A stretch of 64,000 bases of DNA from Leisingera sp. NJS204 (GCF_004123675.1 NZ_CP035421.1:1-64000), one strand, 5' to 3'; shown: positions 1 to 8,908, counted from the first letter of the stretch. A program made the numbers and translations. The notes: generated by a model from the sequence alone, not told the origin.

Positions 1-1
1 G

Positions 2-361
2 ATGGCCTGGTTCGGCGCCGCCTTCAACGTGCGCCTGCGCACCCATCTCAGCTTCAATGAATTCCGCACCATCATGCCCCGCTGGGCGCAGCTCGGCTGC
101 CTGACCCTGGACGCGGTGCTGTGGTTCGGCTTTGCCGTCATCGTCTTTGTCACCACCACCCGGATGACGGCGCTGTCGGCCTCGAATTTTCAGATCGTGC
201 TGGGCACCGACAGCGTGCTGCAATGGTGGTTCCTGATCACCGCGCCGCTGGCCTTTATCCTGATGATCGGCCGGGTGTTTGAAAACCTTGCCGATGACAT
301 CCGCAATTTCCGCAGCGGCGCGCCGCTGATCAAACAGGCCGTGATCGGAGGAGACGTGTAA
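2..361 (+). CDS. TRAP transporter small permease (DctQ), 5'-truncated by window edge
   Basis: This is the C-terminal part of a DctQ-type small membrane subunit of a tripartite ATP-independent periplasmic transporter. About 119 residues are visible against roughly 160-200 for a full subunit, and only the last two membrane segments are present (about residues 32-52 and 74-94). The first visible methionine lies where the loop after TM2 is expected in this family, so the true start is left of the window. The stop codon shares one base with the ATG of the large permease, which shows translational coupling. The substrate cannot be inferred because the binding protein (DctP) is outside the window. 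Confidence 0.85.
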   Translation: MAWFGAAFNVRLRTHLSFNEFRTIMPRWAQLGCLTLDAVLWFGFAVIVFVTTTRMTALSASNFQIVLGTDSVLQWWFLITAPLAFILMIGRVFENLADDIRNFRSGAPLIKQAVIGGDV

Positions 362-1719
362 TGGACACCGGAACCTGGGTCACGCTGATCTCGCTTGGGG
401 TCACCTTCCTGTTCATGCTCGGCGTGCCGGTGCTGCTGGTGATCGGCTATTGGGTCATCGGCTGCTCCTTTGTGCTGGGTCTGACCCTCGACAATATGGG
501 CGCCGAGCTCTTGAATGTGTTCAACAAGGGCTTTGCCCTTCTGGCGATGCCGCTGTTCATCCTCACCGGCGACCTGATCAACCAGTCCGGCATCGCCCGC
601 CGCCTGTCCGATTTTGCCTATGCCTGCCTCGGCTGGATGCGCGGCGGGCTGGCGATGGCCTCGCTTGGCGCCTGCGGGTTGTTTGCCGCCATATCAGGCT
701 CTAACTCGGCCACAACGGCCACAATCGGCTCGATGCTGCACCCGGAAATGGTCAAAGGCGGCTATGACGAGCGCTTCTCGGCCGCCACCGCCGCCGCAGG
801 CGGCACGGTGGGTATCATCATCCCGCCGTCGATCATTTTCATCGTCTACGGCTTCCTGATGAACCTGCCGATCTCGGACCTGTTTGTGGCCGGCATCCTG
901 CCCGGCGCGATGATGGTCGTCGGCATGCAATTCGCCTGCTGGATCATCTGCCGCCGCAATGGCTGGGGCTTCCTGATCCCGCTGCAGCTGACCCGCGTCC
1001 TGAAAACCGCCTTCGGCGCCTGGCTCGGCTTCTTTGCCATCGGACTGGTGCTCTGGGGTATCTACACCGGCAAGTTCTCCCCCACCGAGGCCGCAGGCGT
1101 CACCGTCGGCTTCTGTGTCATCGCAGGCGTGCTGTCCTGGGTGGCGACCAAACTCACCGGCGCCGGCAGCGGCAAATCATGGGAGGAGAAAACCTATGCC
1201 GAGATGCTGGTGGTCGAAGGCTTCACCATCCCGCAGATCCCCTCAATCGTCGTGCGCTCGGCGCAGATCACCGGCATCCTGGCGCCGCTGATCGCAATCT
1301 CCGTGGTGATGCAGCAGATCCTGTCGCTCTTGGGCGCCCAGCAGACCATCGGCGATTTTGTCACCTCGATGGGCGGCTATCACGCGGTGCTGTTCACCTC
1401 GATGGTGATTGTGTTCTTCTCGGGCATGGTGCTGGAAAGCCTGCCGGTCACCATCATCCTGGCCCCGATCCTCGCCCCCATCGCGGCCTCTGTCGGGGTC
1501 GATCCGATCCACTTTTCGGTGATCTTCCTGGTCGGCGCCTCCATCGGTTTCATCACCCCGCCCTACGGTCTCAACCTCTATGTCGCATCCGGCGTCACCG
1601 GTGTTCCGTATTTCCGCCTGCTTCGCTATACAGTCCCTTACCTTGCAGCCCTGATCGGGGTCTGGGTGCTGGTCTCGCTGGTTCCCGATTTCGCGCTGGT
1701 GCTGCTGCCGGGCAAATAG
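361..1719 (+). CDS. TRAP transporter large permease (DctM)
   Basis: A 452-residue, very hydrophobic protein with the layout of the DctM transport subunit, which moves an organic acid or similar solute across the inner membrane using an ion gradient. The family motif AAISGSNSATTATIGS near residues 109-124 and the segment GFITPPYGLNLYVASGV near the C-terminus are typical of DctM. The length matches the family with a slight insert near residues 265-300. It starts inside the stop codon of the upstream dctQ and is followed 13 bases later by an IclR regulator, so the three genes probably form one regulated uptake unit. Confidence 0.93.
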   Translation: MDTGTWVTLISLGVTFLFMLGVPVLLVIGYWVIGCSFVLGLTLDNMGAELLNVFNKGFALLAMPLFILTGDLINQSGIARRLSDFAYACLGWMRGGLAMASLGACGLFAAISGSNSATTATIGSMLHPEMVKGGYDERFSAATAAAGGTVGIIIPPSIIFIVYGFLMNLPISDLFVAGILPGAMMVVGMQFACWIICRRNGWGFLIPLQLTRVLKTAFGAWLGFFAIGLVLWGIYTGKFSPTEAAGVTVGFCVIAGVLSWVATKLTGAGSGKSWEEKTYAEMLVVEGFTIPQIPSIVVRSAQITGILAPLIAISVVMQQILSLLGAQQTIGDFVTSMGGYHAVLFTSMVIVFFSGMVLESLPVTIILAPILAPIAASVGVDPIHFSVIFLVGASIGFITPPYGLNLYVASGVTGVPYFRLLRYTVPYLAALIGVWVLVSLVPDFALVLLPGK

Positions 1720-1732
1720 GGATTAGGCGGTG

Positions 1733-2506
1733 ATGGCAGACGACGCGTCCGATAAGAAAGAGGGGCAGATCCCCACCAACCTGCGCCTGCTGGTGCTGCT
1801 GGAGGAGATCGCCCGCCGCGGCACCGCCGTCAAACCGGCCGAGATGATCGAGGCGATGGGCCTGCCCAAGCCCACCGTGCACCGGCTGATGCAAACCGCC
1901 GAGGCCGAAGGGTTTTTGCAGCGCGACCTTGACGGGCGCGCCTATGGTCCCGGCCCCCGCCTGCGCCGGATGGCGCTGGATACCATGTCATCCGAACATC
2001 TGCGCACCGCCCGGCTCAGCATCCTGAAAGGCGTGGCCGAGGAACTGGGCGAGACCTGCAATCTCGCCACCCCCGACCGCGAAGGCATGATCTACCTCGA
2101 CCGGGTGGAAACCAAATGGCCGCTGCGCATCCAGCTGCCGATCGGCACCCAGGTGCCGTTCCATTGCACCGCCAGCGGCAAGATGTATCTGTCATCGCTG
2201 AAGCCCAGCACGCTGCAGGCGGTGCTGCACGCCCGCCCGCTGGAAGCGGTGACCGGGCAAAGCTGCACCGACCCGGATGCCCTCGGCACTGAGTTGGCCG
2301 CCATCCGCAGCCGCGGCTATTCCACCGACGCCGAGGAGTTCATTTCCGGCATGGTTGCCGTCGCCGTGCCGGTGCGGGACGCGCACAGCCGGCTCCTGGC
2401 CACGCTGTCCGTGCACGCCCCGGTGCAGCGCCGCAGCCTGCAGGATCTGACAGATTTCCTGCCCGCTCTGCAAAAAGCTGCAGCCGGCCTGTCTGATCTG
2501 GCCTAG
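1733..2506 (+). CDS. IclR-family transcriptional regulator
   Basis: A 257-residue regulator with an N-terminal winged helix-turn-helix (about residues 15-75, including GLPKPTVHRLMQTAEAEGF) and a C-terminal IclR effector domain (about 85-250) with motifs such as PFHCTASGKMYL and GYSTDAEEFISGMVAVAVPV. IclR proteins usually control catabolic or uptake genes through a small effector. The gene follows dctM closely in the same direction, so it most likely controls that TRAP system. A GTG lies just before the chosen ATG in the same frame and could also serve as the start. Confidence 0.9.
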   Translation: MADDASDKKEGQIPTNLRLLVLLEEIARRGTAVKPAEMIEAMGLPKPTVHRLMQTAEAEGFLQRDLDGRAYGPGPRLRRMALDTMSSEHLRTARLSILKGVAEELGETCNLATPDREGMIYLDRVETKWPLRIQLPIGTQVPFHCTASGKMYLSSLKPSTLQAVLHARPLEAVTGQSCTDPDALGTELAAIRSRGYSTDAEEFISGMVAVAVPVRDAHSRLLATLSVHAPVQRRSLQDLTDFLPALQKAAAGLSDLA

Positions 2507-2570
2507 GCGCCCTGCCTGTCCCCTCAGCGCAGCCGTTTCCCCGTTTCCTGCGGCTCCGGCTGGTTTGAAC

Positions 2571-2601
2571 GGCGGGCGGCGCAACACCCGTGCCGCCCGC
2601 C
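2571..2601 (+). terminator. GC-rich hairpin downstream of the iclR gene
   Basis: Arms 2571-2582 and 2590-2601 form a 12-bp stem with one G-U pair and a 7-base loop. No T-tract follows, so it is either a weak terminator or an mRNA-stabilising structure. The rest of the 291-base gap up to 2798 holds an AT-rich stretch (about 2705-2780) that probably carries the promoter of the next gene; I see no coding sequence there. Confidence 0.45.
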
Positions 2602-2797
2602 CTGCCCTCGTTTCCGCCCCCGTCCCGGTCCTTGCCCCGGCCTGTCCGCGCGCCGCCGCCGCAGCCGCTTGGATTTAGCCCCCCTCCAGGCAGCAGCCGC
2701 AGACAAGTTAAAAATCGACCTTTTACCTTTTTGTACGCAATTTGTGCGGTAAAGAAGCACTCATCAGTCGCGCTGTTTTTCAAGAATGAGGCCAGCC

Positions 2798-3694
2798 ATG
2801 CATTTCAAAAGACCGGTGTTTCTGCTTTGCCTGTGCCTTGGCCTGTTGACCGGCCAGACCGCCGCTGCCCGGATGCTGGTGATCGGCACCATCAGCGACG
2901 AACCGGTCAAGGAAACCCGCACCTTCCTTCCCTTTGCCCGCCACCTCGCAGCGCAGCTGCAGGATCAGGGCATCACCGGCGCCAGTGTGACAATCGCACG
3001 GGACATCAGCGAAATGTCCGACCTCCTGCGCACAGGTGCCGTCGACATTTACATAGACAGCCCGCTTGTATCACTAGCGGTCCGCGCCGAATGCGGCAGC
3101 CGCCTGCTGGCCCGCCGCTGGAAAAAGGGAATTGCCCAATATCAATCCGTGATCTTTGCCCGCCAGGACAGCGGCATTCAAGCGCTCGCAGACCTCAAGG
3201 GCAAGGTTGTCGCCTTTGAGGAACCGTTTTCCTCCAGCGGATACATCCTGCCGCGGCTGGCCATCGGGGACCAGATCGTGCCGTTGGCCGCCCTTCCGAA
3301 CCTCCGGGCTGAACGTCCGGACAGCGGCACAGCCTATGTCTTTTCCGGCGACGACGGAAACACCCTCGAATGGGTGCTGCGCGGTCTGGTGGATGCCGGC
3401 GCCATGTCGCTGCGCGGCCTCAAGATGCACGCCGGCGGCGATTTTGAAGATCTGTCAATCCTACTGGAAACCAATGCCATTCCGCGCCATGTCGTCAGCG
3501 TCTCGCCTGATGCCTCCGCCGCATTTTCCCAGACGCTGCTGGCCGTGCTGACCGGCATGGATCAATCCGGCCCCGGCCGCAACGTATTGCAGGACTTTGA
3601 AGGCACCACCAAGTTTGATGCCATCCCGGCCTCAACCCAGGAGCTGCTGGACCAATTCCAAGCCCCGGTTGCAATTCTCATCAGCGGAGACTGA
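2798..3694 (+). CDS. PhnD-like periplasmic substrate-binding protein
   Basis: A secreted protein of 298 residues with a signal peptide (hydrophobic core LLCLCLGLLTG, cleavage after about residue 26). It has the fold pattern of phosphate/phosphonate-type (PhnD/SsuA/transferrin-like) binding proteins: an early segment on disruption of the reporter ligand, then SVIFARQDSGIQALADLKGK, VAFEEPFSSSGYILPRLAI and an ATSTQELLDQF-like C-terminal part. I chose the ATG at 2798 because GAGG sits 6 bases upstream; an in-frame ATG at 2786 is possible. No ABC transporter genes accompany it. It is followed one base later by a sensor kinase, so it more likely acts as a periplasmic ligand receptor for that kinase than in transport. 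Confidence 0.75.
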   Translation: MHFKRPVFLLCLCLGLLTGQTAAARMLVIGTISDEPVKETRTFLPFARHLAAQLQDQGITGASVTIARDISEMSDLLRTGAVDIYIDSPLVSLAVRAECGSRLLARRWKKGIAQYQSVIFARQDSGIQALADLKGKVVAFEEPFSSSGYILPRLAIGDQIVPLAALPNLRAERPDSGTAYVFSGDDGNTLEWVLRGLVDAGAMSLRGLKMHAGGDFEDLSILLETNAIPRHVVSVSPDASAAFSQTLLAVLTGMDQSGPGRNVLQDFEGTTKFDAIPASTQELLDQFQAPVAILISGD

Positions 3695-3695
3695 T

Positions 3696-5204
3696 TTGTT
3701 TGTGTCCAGCCTCAGAACCAAACTGGTTGTCTACACTGTATTGATTGTTCTGGCGGTGGCCGCAGCCATTTCGGGCATTTCTCTGACCCTTGCCTACAAA
3801 AACTCCGCTGATGCCTACGAACGGCATGTGACCGATCTCGCCAAAACCTTGGGCGAAGCCATACTTGAACCGCTTTATGAATTTGATATCAAACAGTTAA
3901 GGCAACAGGCGGGGTCTGCGCTGGCCAGCGAGGGCGCAATACGCGCGCTGATCCTGGACGCCGGCACCCGGGTGCTGACAGATGGCACCGAGGCCAATCC
4001 TCTGCGCGGCCGGCGGTTCGCCGATCCGCTCCTGCGCCCTGCCATTGACCACAAGCAGTGGTCGGTCTCAACCGGCGACGGCCGGATCACAGCCGCAGGC
4101 CCGGTTCTGGCAACGGCGGACACCCGGCTTGGCTATGTGGTGCTGGAGTTTTCAACGGCCCGTCTGGACCAGGAATGGATGGCCCATGTCAGCCGGATCC
4201 TGCTGCTGTCGGGTCTCTGCGCGCTGCTGGCCTCTCTTGCTGCCATCATCATGGCCAACAGGATCACCAGACCGGTCAAACGGCTGACGGACTTCGCGGA
4301 CAGCATCCGCCAGGGCAGCCGCCCTCAGAGCGTCCCCGATTGCGGCCGGGACGAAATCGGCCGTTTGGCACTGGCTTTCGCCGAGGTGCTGACCCATCTC
4401 GACCGCAGCAATGCAGATTTGACGGAACTTACGGCCTCGCTTGAGGAAAAGGTAAAAGAACGAACCCGCGCGGCCGAGGCCGGGAACAAGGCCAAGTCCG
4501 AGTTTCTCGCCACCATGAGTCACGAGATCAGAACCCCGATGAACGGTGTATTGGGAATGGCGTCATTGCTGGAGGAAACGGACTTGGACGAGGACCAGGA
4601 GCTTTATGCCCGGACCATTTCGGAGTCTGGTGAAGCCTTGCTGGAAATCATCAACGAGATACTTGATTTCTCTAAGATCGAGTCCGGTAAGCTGGAGCTT
4701 AGAAGTCAGCCGCTTGATATTCGCGACCTGCTTTCGGGTGTTGTCCGTATGCTGGAAGCCAATGCGGCGGAAAGCCGGGTGGCCTTGCGGCTGGATTATG
4801 AATCGGGTTTGCCTTCTGCCATTCTGGGCGACGAGGGCCGGATCCGGCAGATCATCGTCAACCTGGTCGGCAACGCGGTGAAATTCACTGAGAACGGGGC
4901 CGTGACAGTCAAAGTCACCGGAACCGGAATGGCCTCTCAGACCCGGTTTAACATCGCTGTCGAAGACACCGGCATCGGTATACCCGAAGACAAGCTGGCC
5001 AGCGTCTTCAATGCGTTTTCCCAGGTCAACAGTTCCGCAACCCGGGATTTCGGCGGAACCGGCCTGGGGCTGGGTATTGCCTCCCGTCTGGCGCATCTGA
5101 TGGGCGGCGAAATTGATGTGCGTTCCAAACCCGGAAAAGGCTCCACGTTTACATTCAGCTGTACATTCTCCACCGCCAGGGATTTTGTTTCCGGGTCGAG
5201 TTGA
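3696..5204 (+). CDS. Membrane sensor histidine kinase (HAMP, HisKA, HATPase)
   Basis: A 502-residue kinase starting at a TTG preceded by AGCGGAGA; the longer upstream frame overlaps the preceding gene and is not needed. Order of parts: TM1 (about 9-32), a periplasmic sensor of about 140 residues, TM2 (about 168-190), HAMP, a short coiled linker, HisKA with the phosphoacceptor His276 in FLATMSHEIRTPMNG, and HATPase_c with N box (IVNLVGNAVKFT), G1 (EDTGIGIPEDK) and G2 (GGTGLGLGIAS). The protein ends after the ATPase domain, with no receiver domain. No response regulator gene lies nearby. With the adjacent PhnD-like protein it probably forms a ligand-sensing pair. Confidence 0.88.
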   Translation: MFVSSLRTKLVVYTVLIVLAVAAAISGISLTLAYKNSADAYERHVTDLAKTLGEAILEPLYEFDIKQLRQQAGSALASEGAIRALILDAGTRVLTDGTEANPLRGRRFADPLLRPAIDHKQWSVSTGDGRITAAGPVLATADTRLGYVVLEFSTARLDQEWMAHVSRILLLSGLCALLASLAAIIMANRITRPVKRLTDFADSIRQGSRPQSVPDCGRDEIGRLALAFAEVLTHLDRSNADLTELTASLEEKVKERTRAAEAGNKAKSEFLATMSHEIRTPMNGVLGMASLLEETDLDEDQELYARTISESGEALLEIINEILDFSKIESGKLELRSQPLDIRDLLSGVVRMLEANAAESRVALRLDYESGLPSAILGDEGRIRQIIVNLVGNAVKFTENGAVTVKVTGTGMASQTRFNIAVEDTGIGIPEDKLASVFNAFSQVNSSATRDFGGTGLGLGIASRLAHLMGGEIDVRSKPGKGSTFTFSCTFSTARDFVSGSS

Positions 5205-5242
5205 AACCCGTTTCCGGAGTTCTTCAGAGCAGAAAATTGAGG

Positions 5243-5260
5243 AGTTCACAGCTGTGAACT
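5243..5260. promoter_or_regulatory. 18-bp perfect palindrome, candidate parS partition site
   Basis: The sequence AGTTCACAGCTGTGAACT is a perfect 18-bp inverted repeat with no spacer, directly touching the stop codon of repC. Palindromic anchor (parS-type) sites bound by RepB are a known part of repABC modules and are often placed next to repA, repB or repC. I did not see a second copy of this palindrome near the module. The assignment rests on symmetry and position. Confidence 0.7.
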
Positions 5261-6511
5261 TTAGGCGGTTTCGCGGCGGGTCAGTGCCATGATCATCGGG
5301 CTGCTGGTAAAATGACCAGAAGCTGCCTTGGCGCTGAGGTGCCGCAGATATCCGCCGGGAGAACGGATATCGCCGAAACGCTCCAGCATTGCTGCAATCA
5401 CCACGGAGGCTTCGGCGGCTCCCATGGCGGTTTTGGCTTCTTCCCAGACAGCGCTGGAAACCCCCATCATCGGGCGCACGGTGTCAGCGGCGCGCAGCAG
5501 GTCGGCCCAGTGACGGATGGCGCCATCGGCATAGCCTTGGATTTCGCCGCAGGCGGCGAGGATCAGACGAAGCGGCAGGCTTGGGCCGCTGGGGGCAGGG
5601 GCCTCAGCCGGTTGGGGAGGTGATTCACGGTGGGACGGCCTTTCTGCTGAAGCTTTCTCAGCATAGGCGGGACCGTCTTTCGATTCCGTATTTGCTGCGT
5701 GCGCTGGTTTAACGGCCTGTTCAGATTCAAATGAGTCTTTCTTTGAATTCTGATAGTGGTGCTCAATTTGGGCGTCACTGGTGCTCAGTTTCTGTGCAAA
5801 TACAGGCTCTAAATGTGTTTGCAGGTTACTGAGAGCTGTGCCGAGCTGGTCCTGAATCTGCTCCAATTCGCCCAGATCAAGTTTACGCCGCAGGCTGCGG
5901 GCGGTGAGCTGGGCGAGGTCCTGATACTGGTCCCAGATGCTGAGATCTGACCTTTCGGCGGCGCCGCAGAGGGCGAGGTTCAACAGGTCGCGGCGCATCA
6001 GGCTGACGGTCTCGCGCAGTTGCTTGATACGGGCCTGTTGCACGCGCTCTGCCTCGGCAGCCTGAGAGAATTCAGCATAGCGCAGGGCGAGGGGGGAGAG
6101 GTCGAAGCCATAGGCAACACGGTCGCCCTGGTAGCGGCGCACGTAGCGTTTGCCGTTGGGGCTGTCGCGGCGGATCAGGATGCCGGCCTGCACCAGCTTG
6201 GCCATGTGGCGGCGCATGGTGGAGTTGGGCATGCCGTTCAGACGCTCGCAGATCACCCGGTTGGACGGATGCACCACCGGGGTGCCGGGCTGCGGTTCGA
6301 TCATCTTGCCGGGCAGGAAGCTGAGAAGCGCCTGCAGTACCGACACATCACGGTCGCTGAGCCCGTAGAGTTTGCGGGCGGCGGCCAGTTCGCGCAGCGC
6401 GTCCCATTTGCTGACAGCGCTGGTCAAACCAGCCTGTTCGGCGGCAGCCTGCTGTTTCACCAGCACAGCATCCACCGTTCGCCCAAAAGGCGTGAGGGGC
6501 ATGTATCCCAT
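5261..6511 (-). CDS. repC: RepC replication initiator
   Basis: A 416-residue initiator of repABC replicons. The N-terminal part (about 1-170) has the conserved RepC winged-helix region, including KWDALRELAAARKLYGLSDR, ALLSFLPG and VHPSNRVICERLNGMPNSTM. The middle (about 250-310) is a variable, charged linker. The C-terminal region (about 315-405) carries the second conserved domain. RepC is the rate-limiting initiator that acts at an origin usually lying in its own coding sequence. It is the last gene of the repA-repB-repC order on the minus strand and is separated from repB by a 172-base region that holds a counter-transcribed RNA signal. Confidence 0.97.
   Translation of the reverse strand: MGYMPLTPFGRTVDAVLVKQQAAAEQAGLTSAVSKWDALRELAAARKLYGLSDRDVSVLQALLSFLPGKMIEPQPGTPVVHPSNRVICERLNGMPNSTMRRHMAKLVQAGILIRRDSPNGKRYVRRYQGDRVAYGFDLSPLALRYAEFSQAAEAERVQQARIKQLRETVSLMRRDLLNLALCGAAERSDLSIWDQYQDLAQLTARSLRRKLDLGELEQIQDQLGTALSNLQTHLEPVFAQKLSTSDAQIEHHYQNSKKDSFESEQAVKPAHAANTESKDGPAYAEKASAERPSHRESPPQPAEAPAPSGPSLPLRLILAACGEIQGYADGAIRHWADLLRAADTVRPMMGVSSAVWEEAKTAMGAAEASVVIAAMLERFGDIRSPGGYLRHLSAKAASGHFTSSPMIMALTRRETA
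5680..5835. other. AT-rich stretch inside repC, candidate replication origin
   Basis: Within the otherwise GC-rich repC gene this stretch has clearly lower GC and encodes the variable linker of the protein. In well-studied repABC plasmids the origin lies in an AT-rich part of repC, so this is the best candidate. I see no clear iteron array, so the limits are approximate. Confidence 0.45.
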
Positions 6512-6584
6512 GTGTTCATCACGAAAGACAAAAAAAGAGCGGCCCGCGAATCACATTGGACTTGCGGAAAACGGCTCCTGCCAC

Positions 6585-6648
6585 TAACTTGAAGGTGCTA
6601 GAAACAAGTAGGTCTCGTGGAGCTTCGTCTTTGCGGGGCCTTCTTTTT
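6585..6648 (+). ncRNA. Counter-transcribed RNA (incA-type) between repB and repC
   Basis: On the plus strand, opposite to repABC, arms 6611-6622 and 6629-6640 form a 12-bp stem (five G-U pairs) with a 6-base loop, followed by the T-rich tract 6641-6648. The G-U pairs become A-C mismatches on the other strand, so the hairpin is a terminator only for a plus-strand transcript. This is the expected position and direction of the small antisense RNA that limits RepC expression in repABC modules. The 5' end is uncertain: a TTGGAC at 6556-6561 is a possible -35 element but no convincing -10 follows. Confidence 0.65.
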
Positions 6649-6683
6649 AGTCTGCTCTGTGCCTCCTAAGTTATTGTTATTTA

Positions 6684-7700
6684 TTAACCTTCCGACCGAT
6701 TTTGCCAACGGTCGTGAAGTTCTTGGATCAGGGTTTGGGCCTCGGACTCGAACCAGTCGGCAAAATCGCCGCCAGCCAGTTCCAGGTTCACGCCCTTGGC
6801 GGAACGGCGCAGGGTTGCGCTGCGTTTGCCGCCGATTGTCAGTTTCTGCGCGGCCGGCGCGGCTTTGGCCGGTGGTTTGGCAGGCTGCGGGGCAGGGGCG
6901 GGGACCGCGGCCTTGAACACCGCCTCAAATGCCATCACCGAAGGGTCGGCAGCGGCGCTGTTTGTGCCATCGTCAGTCACCGCGGATATGGCAAAGTCGG
7001 TGTAGACCCGCTCGGCGGTTTGGGCCAGCGCGGTGCGGTCCGCACCGGTTTCGTCAATCGCCCTGGCCAGTGCGTCCCAGCGGGGGCGGCCGATGCCCTG
7101 GGCCGGGCCGATGGCGCGGGCAAGACCGGGGGTGATGGTCTCGGCAATGGCGATGGCCATAGAGACGGAGGATTTGGTGACGGTCAGAACCTCGGCCACC
7201 TGCGATTGGTTGCCAAAACCGTTTTCGACCAGTTCCAGCGCAAACAGTGCCTTTTCAATGAATGTGAGGTCGCGGCGGGCCATGTTTTCGGAGATCTGCG
7301 CCCGGACGGCGGCGTCATCGTCCAGATTGGCCACCAGTGCGCGCACTTTGGCAACCTTGTCCGACGAGCGGATCGCCTCCAGCCGGCGGCGGCCGTAGAC
7401 CAGCAGATAGCGGTCGGGTTCCGTCGGGTGGCGGCGCACCAGGACGGGCACGGTCTGGCCGTTGGTCTCAATCGCGTCGCGCAGGTCGACAATGTCTTCG
7501 GGATCAAGCCGGTCGGCGATCCGCGTGTCTTCGATCTGATGCGGTTCCAGATCCCAGACCCGGTGCGAATCCACCGCGTCGCGGGCCGAGCGCAGGGCGC
7601 GGTTGCTGGTCATCATAGACGACGCCGGGGCAGGGGAGGGCGCTCCGGCTGCGGCGAGGCTGTCGAGCATCGACAGGCGGGATTTCTTGCTGCTGGTCAT
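6684..7700 (-). CDS. repB: RepB partition protein (ParB family)
   Basis: A 338-residue ParB-type protein that binds the partition site and works with RepA in plasmid segregation. The ParB/Srx-like N-terminal domain contains LRDAIETNGQTVPVLVRRHP, YLLVYGRRRLEA and the box ISENMARRDLTFIEKALFAL. A KorB-type helix-turn-helix follows (SQVAEVLTVTKSSVSMAIAI). The ATG at 7700 overlaps the repA stop as ATGA and is preceded by GGGGG, so I prefer it over the in-frame ATG at 7712. The C-terminal part is alanine/proline-rich and ends with a basic segment. Confidence 0.95.
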   Translation of the reverse strand: MTSSKKSRLSMLDSLAAAGAPSPAPASSMMTSNRALRSARDAVDSHRVWDLEPHQIEDTRIADRLDPEDIVDLRDAIETNGQTVPVLVRRHPTEPDRYLLVYGRRRLEAIRSSDKVAKVRALVANLDDDAAVRAQISENMARRDLTFIEKALFALELVENGFGNQSQVAEVLTVTKSSVSMAIAIAETITPGLARAIGPAQGIGRPRWDALARAIDETGADRTALAQTAERVYTDFAISAVTDDGTNSAAADPSVMAFEAVFKAAVPAPAPQPAKPPAKAAPAAQKLTIGGKRSATLRRSAKGVNLELAGGDFADWFESEAQTLIQELHDRWQNRSEG

Positions 7701-8908
7701 TTGCGCCCCCATGTTTCCTGAATGAGCTGGCTGATTTCGTCGTTGACGGCGTTGAGGCTTTCGACGGCGCGGTCATAGGTCGAGCGGGTGAAAGCACTGC
7801 GTTCGACTTCGTACAGGGTCTGTTTGGTGAGGCCCGCGTCGGAAACCGCGGTGGATTTCAGCATCTGTGCGTTCAGCACCTTTTCGCCGTACATGGTGCG
7901 CAGGAAGGCGACGATGCGGTTCTGCGGCGCGTCCGAGGGTTCATAGCGGGTGAGCAGGTAGCGCATCCAGTCGTGCGACATATCGGCGCCGGACTGGGCG
8001 ATGACATCCATCAGGTCGGCAGTCATGCGCAGGAATTGCGACATCGACATCACGTCGAGCATTTCCGGGTGGATCGTGACCAGCACGCCGGTGGCGGCAG
8101 AGAGCGCCGACATGGTGAGGAACCCCAGCTGCGGCGGGCAGTCGATGACCACCACGTCATAGTCGGAATCGACCTGCGTCAGCGCCTCTTTGACCCGGAA
8201 AAAGAACAATCCGGCATTGCCCTGCGCCAGGGCGCGGGGGGTGTCGTGCTCAAACTCCATCAGTTCGAGATTGCCGGGGATCAGGTCGAGGTTCGGGATA
8301 TAGGTCTTGCGGATCACCGAGCTGATGGGCGCGGGGTCGTCATAGCGGATGGCATCAAACAGGGTGCCGCCGTCCTTGAGGTCGAATTCCGGCTGCACAC
8401 CGTGCAGCGCGGTCAGCGAGGCCTGCGGATCGAGGTCGATCGCCAGCACCCGGTAGCCTTTGAGCGCCAGGCGCTGCGCCAGATGGGCGGAAGTGGTGGT
8501 TTTGCCGGAGCCGCCCTTGAAATTCATCACGCCGATGATCTGCATGTGGTCGGCGTAGCCTGCACCCTCTTCCGGCTGGAGGCGGCGGCCGGGCAGGTAA
8601 TCGCCGGGCTTGCGGGCGGTTTTCTCCAGCAGCACCCGCAGTTCCTGGATGTCCTCGGCGGTGTATTGGCGGCGGTTGCCGGCGGTCAGTTCGGGCGAGG
8701 GGCCCTTGCCGTCGAGATGCAGCTTGCGCAGGTAGGAATCATTGACCCCCAGCAGGGCCGCGGCCTCACCGGAGGTGAATTTGCGCATCGATTTGGTGGC
8801 ATTCGGGGGGAACAGGCTCTCGCGCTGCGCATGCAGCTGGGCGGCGATCCATTCGGAATGCTGGCGGATGACCGCGTTGAGATCCTCGGGGGTGTATGTA
8901 TGATCCAT
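7697..8908 (-). CDS. repA: RepA partition ATPase (ParA family)
   Basis: A 403-residue ParA-type ATPase of the repABC type. The first 110 residues carry a MerR-like helix-turn-helix (FTSGEAAALLGVNDSYLRKL) that is used to autorepress the operon. The ATPase domain has the deviant Walker A motif KGGSGKTTTS at residues 131-140, a Walker A' region RVLAIDLDPQASLT and Walker B DVVVIDCPPQLGFL. It is the first gene of repA-repB-repC. The upstream region 8909-9142 should hold the operon promoter and operator. Confidence 0.97.
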   Translation of the reverse strand: MDHTYTPEDLNAVIRQHSEWIAAQLHAQRESLFPPNATKSMRKFTSGEAAALLGVNDSYLRKLHLDGKGPSPELTAGNRRQYTAEDIQELRVLLEKTARKPGDYLPGRRLQPEEGAGYADHMQIIGVMNFKGGSGKTTTSAHLAQRLALKGYRVLAIDLDPQASLTALHGVQPEFDLKDGGTLFDAIRYDDPAPISSVIRKTYIPNLDLIPGNLELMEFEHDTPRALAQGNAGLFFFRVKEALTQVDSDYDVVVIDCPPQLGFLTMSALSAATGVLVTIHPEMLDVMSMSQFLRMTADLMDVIAQSGADMSHDWMRYLLTRYEPSDAPQNRIVAFLRTMYGEKVLNAQMLKSTAVSDAGLTKQTLYEVERSAFTRSTYDRAVESLNAVNDEISQLIQETWGRK

